Origin: Bacteroidota bacterium
GTDB lineage: Bacteria; Bacteroidota; Bacteroidia; Chitinophagales; Chitinophagaceae
Direction: 5' to 3'
Assembly (NCBI GenBank): GCA_013414745.1
Contig: CP058707.1
Coordinates: forward strand, 2,014,966-2,024,276
DNA: 9,311 nucleotides
The notes beneath the pieces were generated by a model. The model did not search any database and was not told the origin of the DNA. It saw only the letters and a program-made list of their open reading frames with translations. Of the stretch, positions 1-8,800 are shown piece by piece (position 1 is the first letter of the stretch; every line of letters starts with the position of its first letter). The translations under genes were made by a program, and so were the position numbers.

Positions 1-1193
1 AGATGTCAGAGGAGGATAATTGATATTGCGGATTTTACCTCCTGGTTCAAATAGGTTAAAATGAGTATGAGCCCCTCCTTCAGGCAACACAATGGCCCGG
101 CCCGGCATTTTAAATGATCCATTGGTAATGCGCTGCTCAGGTAAATCAAATGAAACATAACCCGTATCACGAATGCCCATCAAGCCATCTTGAAAACTAC
201 CAGCCAAAATAATATGATCCGGGCTTTCAACTAAACTAAAAATTTTGCGACTGTTGTCTTTTTTGAACAGCTTCGGATATTGATGCAAATAGGTAAACGT
301 TCTTACTATGGTCGATTGTCCGGAAAAAACAGGGCCCCCAATGTGGCTGCTTCAATGTAGGAGCCAGGTATTTTGATTTCAGATAGATTAATATTCCCAA
401 TTGGTGAACCATCAAACCGAAGCACCTGAGTAAGACCTTGGGGCAGTTTTGTGACAAATGAATGCATCGTTTGATTGGTCATATGACAAGCATTGATGCG
501 CTTGATGAGAACGCTGTTTTTATACCAGCAAAATGTTGTCTGATTCCCGGGTTCGAAAGTACATAGGATATAAGTGTCCTGTTCTATAAAACCCACCAAA
601 ATGGATTGAGTGCTTGCTAACTTAATTTTTTTAAATGGTTGAAGGCCATCCGACTGCATCACATACATCTGACTGCTATCTATACCCGACACCTGAATGA
701 GCAAACTATCGCGAAAGGAGTGGAATGCCAGAGGCTGAAATGATTGAAACAAGACGTTTATGGACAAGGGAAGAATCTAATAAACAAATTTCAGATTGTT
801 GATTGTTCTTTACACGAATATAATAATAGTAAGCTCCGAGGCGCTTTAAACTATAGCTACCGGCACTATCCAGACAATGGAGCGAACCCTTTAAATCGGA
901 GATCCACAGCCCGCTGTTTCCTGCCAGCAATAAACGGCTTTCCGTAAGGCCCTCTACCGATTGTATGGTACTTCGTGGAGGGGCTGGAACGCGACGCATC
1001 CCGGTATTGCTGATTTCAAAGAGGCCATTGTTGTATGGACTGGCGTAAATGCGGCCATTTCCACCATAGAACACATTGCAGTTCATATTATCCAATGCCT
1101 CATTTGTGGGGTATTGGTAGGATTGCATCACCGGAAATTGTGCCGATAATGGTTTCGCAAAAAACAAAATAAAAGGATCCAGTTGCCTTTCAT
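1..1193 (-). CDS. Exported beta-propeller-like protein, possible sensor-kinase N-terminus (partial, frameshifted)
   Basis: Starting at the ATG at 1193-1191, the product opens with a signal peptide (MKGNWILLFCF...FAKPLSA, cut before QFP). It continues for about 400 residues to the window edge with no stop once frames are joined. Blade-like pieces such as NGRIYASPYNNGLFEI, LLLAGNSGLWIS and IILAGSFQDGLMGI resemble the Reg_prop beta-propeller repeats found in front of Y_Y_Y/histidine-kinase modules in Bacteroidota. No kinase domain lies inside the window, so the sensor role is inference. The frame changes at the A6 run 1159-1164 (one base missing; its repair joins the ATG and signal peptide to the rest). 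It changes again between 768 and 801: either one extra base in GGG 768-770, or one missing there and one missing at TTT 789-791. The last change is at the A6 run 324-329 (one missing), giving ...LFFSGQSTIVRTF. Transcribed divergently from the beta-helix gene. It could instead be a stand-alone secreted propeller protein. Confidence 0.7.
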
Positions 1194-1278
1194 CAAGTTC
1201 GAAAGTAATGGATGACTTTAGTTGGCGAAAGGATTTTTATACGGATGATGTAAAAAAATCAGGATGATGTCATCGACC

Positions 1279-1309
1279 TTGTATGAATGGAACGAGAATA
1301 ACACCTTTG
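1279..1309 (+). promoter_or_regulatory. Candidate Bacteroidota-type promoter for the beta-helix/protease operon
   Basis: TTG at 1279-1281 is followed after 20 bases by CACCTTTG at 1302-1309. The known Bacteroidota housekeeping promoter is a TTG-containing -33 box and a TAnnTTTG -7 box separated by about 19-21 bases. This site has one mismatch in the -7 box. It would give a leader of roughly 65 bases before the ATG at 1382. Such short motifs occur by chance, so the call is weak. Confidence 0.25.
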
Positions 1310-1324
1310 ATAGGCAAACTATCA
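1308..1324. repeat. Small hairpin in the intergenic region
   Basis: Perfect 6-bp inverted repeat TGATAG / CTATCA around a 5-base loop GCAAA, just at the start of the transcript predicted from the candidate promoter at 1279-1309. It has no T-run, so it is not a factor-independent terminator. It may be a minor leader hairpin or chance. Confidence 0.3.
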
Positions 1325-1381
1325 CTCAGGAAGGGTTTGACAACTTTTAGATCAATACAATTACAATTAAAACACTTTCAA

Positions 1382-2359
1382 ATGAAACAGCTTTTTACAA
1401 TTTTGTTGTTCACATTACTCATCATCCGGGCAAATTCTCAGACCCCCATAATGGTTTGTAATGGAAATGGAACAATCTGTACGCCGTATTATTCTTTAAA
1501 CGAAGCGATTCATGCTGCCAATGCAAATGATTTTATTTACCTGCCCGGTGGCACATTTCAGTTAGATTCCATGATAAATAAACCACTGAATATCATCGGT
1601 GCGGGTTGCAGGCCTGACAGCTCAGCGGCAACGGGAACTACCATAATTAATGGGAATTTGATTGTTACAAAAATGCGAGCGGCTCTTTGTTTGAAGGCTT
1701 TATTCACACAGGGAAATCAATACCCCGGATACGCTGCGAGATTGTCTTTTCGCCGAATCAATTCAGTAGGATTTGCCATCACAGGATATATTGAAGCATG
1801 TGTGATAGAGCATTGTATCTTAAAAAACGAGGGAATTACCATGAAAGGTAGCGGATGCTGGATTTCAAACAGTATTTTAACTGCTATTTATGACCTTAGA
1901 AATTCTATAATCGAGCATTGTATTTTTTATGGAAACAACAATATCGTAAGTTTTTCAAATTGTCACTATTCCAGTTTTTCGCACTGTATTTTTTAAAAAA
2001 TTGGTTCTCCAAATGAAGTTAACATTGATATCTGTATGATGTACAATGTTTACCTCAATGGTGCCCATGGAGGGTCGACCTATGTGTGTGATTACGATAA
2101 TACACCGGCCAACTCGGTGGCAGATGTTTTTCAGAACCCTGCTCAAATTACAGACATCCATTCCATTCAGGAATCGGCATTGCAGGTATTACCCTCACTA
2201 ATCGGAAACAACACCGTACGCGGCCTGTATGGAGGTTCTACTCCCTGGAAACCCGGTATGGTGCCTGGTAACCCACATATCTATTTCAAACAAATCAGCA
2301 GTAATACCAATCAAAATGGCGAATTGCCCGTATTGATTAAAGTACGTACCGAAAACTAA
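1382..2359 (+). CDS. Exported right-handed beta-helix (pectin-lyase-fold) protein, frameshifted in this record
   Basis: The ATG at 1382 starts a clear signal peptide (MKQLFTILLFTLLIIRANS). Residues 38-59 (YSLNEAIHAANAND then FIYLPGGTF) and 68-92 (PLNIIGAG...TTIINGNL) are the usual entry to a parallel beta-helix. They are followed by repeated short strands with the pattern I/V-E-H-C-I (VIEHCILKN, IIEHCIFYGN, SSFSHCIF). The C-terminus (LYGGSTPWKPG...NPHIYFKQI...GELPVLIKV) is a conserved ending of such proteins in Bacteroidota. The fold is supported; substrate and enzymatic activity are not, and no catalytic set is visible. Three single-base deletions can be traced: A5 at 1669-1673 (repair gives TKNASGSLFEGFIHTG), C4 at 1723-1726 (PPDTLRDCLF) and T4 at 1747-1750 (CLFRRINSVGF). 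A TAA at 1994-1996 in a T6A6 stretch interrupts the same frame; one substitution or two compensating indels would remove it. Repaired length is about 326 residues. The stop lies 5 bp before the protease ATG. Confidence 0.85.
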
Positions 2360-2364
2360 GAGCC

Positions 2365-5300
2365 ATGAGAAGAATATTACTGCTATACCTGATTTTTTCA
2401 GGAGGAATTTGCCTGGCGCAAACCCGTGAAGAACTCCAGAAAATACGCGAAAAGAGTCAACCCGAAGCTTTGGCCAAATATGCGGCGTATTTAAAGACCC
2501 ACTATACGTATTTGCGCGAATATGGGTTAAAATTACTTCAGGAACGGGGCTTGCCGCTGACCCGTAAGGATTCCACAGGAAGAACTTCGGTGTATCATTA
2601 TTACGACACAACTTACAATACGTTTATTTATGTAACCAACTCAAATGCCAATTCAGCAACCACTATTGGAGTACCTGCCTTACGCCAGAATGGGGGATTG
2701 GGCCTGAATTTACGGGGACAAGGCATGAAAATTGGGATTTGGGAGGCGGATACTGTAATGAACACACATCCGGAATTGTTGAATCGGGTTATGGTAAAAG
2801 ACAATGCCTATTGGTCTTTATCAGCCTTCAATCTGAATCCTGAGCATGGAGAACATGCCACCCACGTTGCAGGTACTATTGCGGCCACTGGGTTAAATCC
2901 AAATGCGATGGGTATGGCACCAGAAGCCACTTTGTGGGCAAATGATTTTATTGATGATATTAATGAAATGGCCAATCAGTCCGTTGGTTCTGTGACCGGA
3001 GAAATTGGCATCTCAAATCATTCCTATGGGACTGATTTACTTATTTTAACTCCTCAAGACAGATACATTCGATGTGGAAAATATACTAATCAATCCAAAG
3101 CGATTGATTCAATTATAACATTGGCTCCCTATTATCTACCTGTTTTGGCAGCTGGAAACTACCGAAACGACAATATTTCTGTAAATGGATATGACCTTAT
3201 AACGGATTTGCAGTGTTCAAAAATGGGTTGACTATTGGTGCAGTGCATTCCTTGAGTAATTATTCCGGAAATAGTTCTGTAATAATGTCAGATTTTTCAA
3301 ATTGGGGCCCAACTGATGATGGGCGCATCAAACCAGATCTTTGTGCCAATGGTGTTGGTGTTTATTCGTCAAAACCTTTTGATGTTTTAAATCCACTGGG
3401 TTGCCCAATGTTAAATTGCCAATACCAGTTTTTAAACGGCACCTCCATGGCCAGTCCAGTGTTGCCGGTGGATTATTACTCTTACAACAGCATTATAAAA
3501 CGAAACACTCCGGTACCTATATGCGTGCAGCAACCTTGAAAGGGTTGGCCATCCATACCGCCAAAGAAGCCGGCGATTTTGATGGTCCGGATTATAAATT
3601 TGGATGGGGGCTTTTGATGCTGAAGCAGCAGCAGTACTAATTAATCAGGAGTATCAACAATCCGAACTTCGCGAACGGGTTTTGCTTCAAAATATAGAAG
3701 ATACCTTTACCGTTTATCGGGACGGAGCTAGCATCAACCAGCCGTTCAAAGCAACCATTTCCTGGACCGATGCCCCACCAGCTGTCATGCCTTCATTAAA
3801 TATTGATGACCCGCTGCCAGTATTACTGAATGATCTGGATATGAGAATCTTTGATGCCAATTTCTCGTCATCATCGGAACAAAAACCCTGGCGACTTGGG
3901 GTCAATGCATTGAACGGCTCCATTGTGACGCAGGCCGATCGTGACGATAATGCCAGGGACAATGTTGAAAAAGTAGAGTCTTTACTTCAAACACCCGGAG
4001 TTTATAAAATCATCGTGCGGCATAAAGGCACATTGGCAGGAGGGCAGCAAAACTATTCCCTCATCATTTCAGGAGCGCATTTGATTCCCGATGTTTGTAT
4101 CACACCCAGCGGACTCAGCCTGCTCAGCATTACCGGTACAACAGCCACGGTTCAATGGACACCTACGGTCAACACCACGGATTATGAACTTCGATATAAG
4201 GTGTTAGGTGGCCCCGGTTGGACTATCATCAATACGCCGAATAATTCGGTTACCCTAACCGCCTTACAAGCCAACAAAAACTATGTGGTTCAGGTAAGGG
4301 CAAATTGTTTATCAGGAGGCTATACATCGTATTCTCCTATGTTAGTCATCAATACCTTTCAAAATCAACCTCAATTTGATGTCCTGGAATATTGGTTTGA
4401 TGATCAGTATCCTACCACAACAACTCTCACTGCCTCGGGAATTAATACAACAGCAGGGGCAGTACCGGCTTAACCATAAATGTAGCAACTTTAAATCCGG
4501 GCTTGCATCAAATCCATTTGCGTACCAAAGACAATGTAGGGCAATGGAGTTCAGTCATCTCAAGACCCTTCCTGAAAGGGAATGCCCTGGTCAATAAAGT
4601 CCGCTACTGGTTCGATCAGAATTATTCTGCACACCTCGAAACTGGATTAGGCAATTCTGTTGTTCCCGGACAAACTTTTTGGTTAGGTAGTCCCCTGACA
4701 AATACATTAAATCCTGGGATACATAAATTAAATTCAATGTTTCAAACCAGTGCCGGACTGTGGTCCTCACCGCGCAGCGATTTGTTTATCAAATTGCCTC
4801 CGGGTAATAATACCTTGGTTGCTTACCGGTATTGGTTTAACCAGAATTTTTGGCACATATTGACAGTGTAATAAATCCTGCACATCCCGTCATCGCATTA
4901 ACTCCATCAAACCTGACCATCAATGCCTCTGGGGCAAGCAATAATGGTTCAGACACCTTTCACATTCAATTCCTGAACGACCGCGGTCAATGGAGTTCTG
5001 TGATGAGTCATGAATTTACAGATTATAATACCATTTATATTGATTTGAAAGCACTGATAGAAGGGTATTATTCGGCATCAACCAATGAAATGAATCCGGT
5101 ACTATTTAATCAGGGAGAAAGATTGGCACTCACGAATGAAGCTGATTCGGTAGACGTGAAGTTATATGAAGCATCTTCACCGTACAATCTAAAATTCACG
5201 TTTAAGGGGTAGTGAATCAACAAGGTAATTTAACCTGCCACTTCCCCGGAGAGGCCCTGGGTAATTCCTACTATCTTTCCATTAAGGGACGCAACTCTAT

Positions 5301-5609
5301 TGAAGTATGGACAAATCAACCCGAGTTGATTTCCTTAAACACCACCTACGATTTCACCACCTCTGCCACTCAAGTCTTCGGTGCCAATCAAGTGGAAGTA
5401 AGCCCGGGCATTTTTGCATTATACTCCGGCGATATCAACCAGGACGGCGTTGTGGATGGATTGGATTATAACGATTGGGAACTGGACAATAACAATTTTT
5501 CCGCCGGATACTTCAGTACCGATCTGAACGGCGATGGTATTGTGGATGGATTGGATTTTTACTCTGGGAAGTGAACAACAATAATTTCGTTGGACTGCTC
5601 ACACCCTAA
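2365..5609 (+). CDS. Secreted subtilisin-family (S8) serine protease, multidomain, frameshifted in this record
   Basis: ATG 2365 begins a signal peptide (MRRILLLYLIFSGGICLA|Q). The catalytic triad is complete: Asp129 in IGIWEAD, His164 in GEHATHVAGTIAATG, Ser361 in NGTSMASP; the oxyanion Asn265 sits in LAAGN. After the catalytic domain come a beta-rich S8-associated domain (about 460-570, ATISWTD...LLNDLDMRIFD...RDNVEKVE...HKGTLAGGQQNYSLIISG), a fibronectin III domain (about 576-666), three YWFD repeats (673-890) and a Bacteroidota C-terminal module ending in two EF-hand-like loops. Seven single missing bases split the gene: A5 3219-3223, G at 3461 (restores MASPVVAGG), G5 3606-3610 (FGWGAFDAEAAA), GG 4467-4468, T5 4847-4851, G4 5206-5209 and T5 5556-5560. 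Adding all seven gives exactly 1084 codons including the TAA at 5607-5609, strong evidence that one intact gene is present. It should act outside the cell; its substrate is unknown. Confidence 0.95.
4375..5031 (+). repeat. Three YWFD...GQWSS protein repeats in the protease
   Basis: Three copies of a repeat of about 73 residues follow the fibronectin III domain. They start near 4375 (VLEYWFDDQY), 4587 (KVRYWFDQNY) and 4815 (AYRYWFNQNF). Each ends with a matching segment: HLRTKDNVGQWSSVISRPF, MFQTSAGLWSSPRSDLF and IQFLNDRGQWSSVMSHEF. The middles diverge strongly, so these are old duplications. The pattern is known from secreted Bacteroidota proteins; I infer a non-catalytic beta-sandwich role such as spacing or binding. 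Confidence 0.75.
5032..5609 (+). other. C-terminal module with two EF-hand/dockerin-like calcium loops
   Basis: The last ~190 residues of the protease contain SSPYNLKFTFKG, SYYLSIKGRNSIEVW and YDFTTSATQVFG, a common C-terminal module of large Bacteroidota exoproteins. It ends with two Ca-binding-type loops, GDINQDGVVDGLD (about 5427-5465) and TDLNGDGIVDGLD (about 5518-5556). The Asp/Asn at loop positions 1, 3, 5 and the Asp at 12 fit an EF-hand or dockerin type I loop. Repair of the T5 run 5556-5560 continues the frame through LLWEVNNNNFVGLLTP to the TAA at 5607. The protein does not end in a recognisable type IX secretion C-terminal signal. Confidence 0.75.
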
Positions 5610-5833
5610 ACCTGTCCGGACCGTTGCAAAAGTCATTTGGCAAAAAATTCTAGGCTTTCCGAATTTTTACGTATTGAGTTATCTTTTTAAAAATGATCTA
5701 GTTATAATTTAAGTAACGCAGAAATTTGAAGCCCAATGACTTAGTCAATTATTTTTAATCGTTCTGCAACGGTCTCACCCTATGAACGCTTTCTTGAATT
5801 TGAGGAGCCGGTGAGGCCATGATCGCACCTATA

Positions 5834-5855
5834 ATATAGTGGTTAACCACTATAT
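5834..5855. promoter_or_regulatory. Perfect 22-bp palindrome, candidate operator
   Basis: The left arm ATATAGTGGTT (5834-5844) is followed directly by its exact reverse complement (5845-5855), with no spacer. Length and symmetry fit a binding site for a dimeric helix-turn-helix regulator. It lies about 45 bp upstream of both candidate start codons of the adhesin gene. No T-run follows, so a terminator is unlikely. The regulator is not identifiable from this window. Confidence 0.5.
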
Positions 5856-5875
5856 ATTCCGCGTTCGCATCAAAT

Positions 5876-5883
5876 TACTTTTG
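5876..5883 (+). promoter_or_regulatory. Candidate -7 box (TAnnTTTG) for the adhesin gene
   Basis: TACTTTTG matches the Bacteroidota -7 consensus exactly. It would start transcription near 5889-5891, which suits translation from the ATG at 5900 better than from 5890. There is no good TTG -33 box at the right distance (the sequence there is ATTCCGCG), so the call is weak unless an activator bound to the palindrome compensates. Confidence 0.25.
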
Positions 5884-5889
5884 AGAAAA

Positions 5890-8800
5890 ATGCGGATCCA
5901 TGAAAAATTTTATTTCCTGTTTTTTCTCTTGTGTTTGATAAAAATGGTACAAGCACAACAAAATATTGGTATTGGAACTACTACACCAGATAGTAGTGCG
6001 CTGTTAGACATCAGCAGTACAAACAAGGGCGTTTTAATTCCGCGAATGACGTATGCACAACGGATAGCCATACCTCAGCCGGCAGAAGGACTATGTGTTT
6101 ACCAGACGGATAGTATTTCGGGAATATACAATTATTTGGATGGAGCCTGGATGGTCGTGGTGTATCAAAAAACACCGGGTACCATGTTACAGCGCTTGGA
6201 TTCGCTGGGGTATACCGGCAACAGCATGTTTTATCCTGTTACAAAATCTGGCATAAAGTTACGCCTGACCATGCAAGCTCCAGCGGGGGCTTGGGCGTCA
6301 ATTATTACAACCTCAATAATAATTGCCAAAGCATATCAGGCTATGTTGCTCCCTATCAGTTAACATATCCGGCACAGGCTGGTGAAGGTTATCAGGGCAT
6401 ACTCGCCTTGCAACAACATGACACGCTTCGCATGGAAGTAGGCGAACAACCACAGACCAGCATAAATGGTGTACTGGCTGCATATCCGGATGGTACTCCG
6501 GGAAGCATCACCACCAACAATCAAACACTGACATACGTATGTGGTTCCGGTCCGTTAGGAGGATCAATTACATGTTCCTGTCCGTATTCCGATCAATTTA
6601 TTGGCGGCAGTTCAGGGGCTCCACCCGTATTTTTCTTCGAAGAAACGGCACCGAAATTTTGGTAGCTTCAATACGGGGTGGCAACGGAGGCACCTTTTCG
6701 CAGTTATTTGCACCAGCGGGTCAAGGGGTATCAACTTTTTTGCGCCGGGTTATTTTTCAGGCATCACTCCACTACTATCTACGGGTTCAAATGCTTATAT
6801 AGTGATGGAAGAATTTGTGTCAAATAATATTTTAAACAACAACATCAGCGCTTCAGGAGGTGGTTCAGCATCTAATTCAGGAAATGATAACCTCGGGAAT
6901 CATATTGCCACACAAGATCTCATTCTGGACGGGTTTTCGATTCGGGCATCACCAACAGATTCCGGTATCCGAATACTTCCGTCTGGTGATGTGCAATTAG
7001 GTGGCGGATCACACATGGTTCGCGCTTAACGATTAATTCGGCCAATACCGGTGGTGGGAATTTAAATTGATTGCAACGGATGCCGGAGCGATGACCGGCG
7101 ACCGTGTAGTATCTGGTTTGTTGCAAGGAAAAGCCACGCTTGGTGCTCATACCAATGCCTTGAATGCCTGGAGTACCTTGTATTTGAATCCGGGTGGGGA
7201 TATTGTATTGCCAGCGCTTAGCGGAATAGGTTCGCGATATCTGACAGTGAATGATACAGGACGACTTGTTGCTACTATGCTACCTCAGGCAGGACCCAAT
7301 TCGGAGGGTGTACTGAGTAGTGCTGATTGGAATAGCTTTGAAAACAAATTTAACTTACCCGTTTTAACTTCAGGAAGTGTTTTAATCAGTAACGGAAACT
7401 CTATTACCGAAAACAATGCCAATTTGTTTTGGAATACGTCAACGAACAGACTAGGCATCGGAACCAATGTACCGAATACACCCATTACGGTGAACAGCAG
7501 TAATTCGGGGTCAGGGTATACCGATTGGGTGGCGGAAACTTTGGCGCACAATCCGGAAACAGAGTGGTTCTCGGACTCCTTGATGGAAAAGCAACCATTG
7601 GTTCACACAACCACACACTCAATGCCTGGACCAATTTATACATTAATCCGGGAGGAGCAATTATTTTACCATCCATGGCAGGCATCGGCACCCGACTGTT
7701 GCAAGTAGATGATACCGGAAGGATTTCTACCACCCAGATTCAACTGGCGTCTGCTTTTGGCGATGGGTTGTTGAGCGCTACCGACTGGAATACCTTTCAC
7801 AATAAATTCGATTTGCCTGCGCTCAATGCGGAAGTATTCTTTTAGCAATGGTTCCTCAATTTCGCAAAACAATGGCCAGTTATTTTGGAATGAAAGTTCG
7901 CAACGATTGGGAATAGGTACCAATAATCCCAATACCGTACTAACTGTAAATAGCACGAATCCCGGATCGGGAACCGCCGATTGGGTAGCAGGGAATTTCG
8001 GAGCCCAGGCCGGAGATCGCTTGGTTTTGGGGTTACTAAATGGTAAGGCCACCTTGGGTGCACATGGTAACGCTTTGGGTTCGTGGGCTGATTTATACCT
8101 CAATTCCGGAGGCAATATTTATACTCCAAGCCTGGCCGGAAACCAGTCCAGAATTTTACAGGTTAACAACAATGGTCAACTCGTTCCTTCTGCACTGTAT
8201 ACCAATTCCGCCGGCGACATTGGTTTAAATGGAATTCAAATAGCCGTTTAGATATTGGCGAGGGTGCAGTCTTGTTAGGAAGTGCAGTGAATAATAATTC
8301 ACCCCGGCCCGGAGTAGGCAGTTCAAGGATTTCAGGGGAAATTGCCGCGTATGGCCTGTTAAATGGAACCGCATTAACGCCTGTTGCGGATGACGGATTA
8401 TTGCGTTTATCCGCTGGAGGAGGCACCACGCCTGCTTCGAAGTCGTTTATTGATTTAACGGGTTTTAGTTATCAAACCGACATGGACCGCAACATCATAC
8501 TTGGAACGTCAGGCACGGAAGCTATGCGAATTGATGCGGCGGGCAATATCGGAATCGGTACCAATCAACCCACCAATAAGTTAGAGGTGAACGGAAAAGC
8601 AAAACTGAACGAATTGCAGGTAACGGGTGGGAATCCACAAGCAGGCATGGTGTTAACGTCGGATATGTTTGGCAATGCAAGCTGGCAGTCTCCTGGTTCG
8701 GGCCCGGCAGGTCCGCAGGGACCCCAAGGCCCGGCAGGTCCACAAGGTCCTCAAGGGTTTGTTACATTGCCCTACTACAATTCTATAGCATTGAGTTTCT

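Larger units (their letters stand above)
1194..1381. other. Divergent intergenic region
   Basis: This 188-bp gap separates two divergently transcribed genes, so it should hold both promoters. It contains ggatgatgt twice (1243-1251 and 1262-1270), the second inside a short inverted repeat gatga-tg-tcatc (1264-1275 region), an A7 run (1252-1258) and a small hairpin at 1308-1324. An upstream in-frame ATG at 1283 exists, but the residues between it and 1382 look non-coding and are followed by a standard signal peptide, so I place the gene start at 1382. Confidence 0.6.
5610..5889. other. Intergenic region between protease and adhesin
   Basis: These 280 bp hold no convincing gene. Visible structure: GTCCGGAC (an 8-bp palindrome) near 5614-5622; an imperfect inverted repeat GGTCTCACC (5771-5779) / GGTGAGGCC (5810-5818), which pairs with one G-U and a 30-base loop; a perfect 22-bp palindrome at 5834-5855; and a TAnnTTTG match at 5876-5883. 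No stem followed by a T-run was found, so no factor-independent terminator can be named for the upstream operon. Confidence 0.6.

Noticed and set aside
744..1149. Plus-strand ORFs of 62-67 codons opposite the propeller-like gene
   Set aside because: They are antisense to a well-supported exported protein and have no recognisable features or start signals.
1283..1381. Upstream ATG extension of the beta-helix protein
   Set aside because: The added 33 residues precede a complete signal peptide, which would then be internal; the segment also overlaps the best promoter candidate.
2198..2611. Minus-strand ORF of 137 codons over the junction of the beta-helix and protease genes
   Set aside because: It is antisense to conserved protein sequence on both sides and would overlap the protease signal peptide.
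3211..3232. Programmed ribosomal frameshifting at A-runs or T-runs as an explanation of the split genes
   Set aside because: The breaks are too many, occur in all four genes, at unrelated sequences including short GG runs, and without consistent downstream structure. Sequencing deletions explain them more simply.
5612..5655. Factor-independent terminator after the protease
   Set aside because: The stems there (GTCCGGAC; TTGCAAA/TTTGGCAA with a bulge) are weak and not followed by a T-run.
5830..5835. TATAAT as a sigma70-type -10 box
   Set aside because: No TTGACA-like box lies 17 bp upstream, and Bacteroidota use a different consensus; it overlaps the edge of the palindrome.
7285..8743. Several minus-strand ORFs of 73-149 codons across the adhesin
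   Set aside because: They are shadows of the repeat-containing gene; their similarity to one another only mirrors the repeats on the coding strand.
8701..8757. CRISPR-like or microsatellite repeat
   Set aside because: It is two 27-bp coding units with only synonymous differences and no spacers; it encodes Gly-X-Y triplets.
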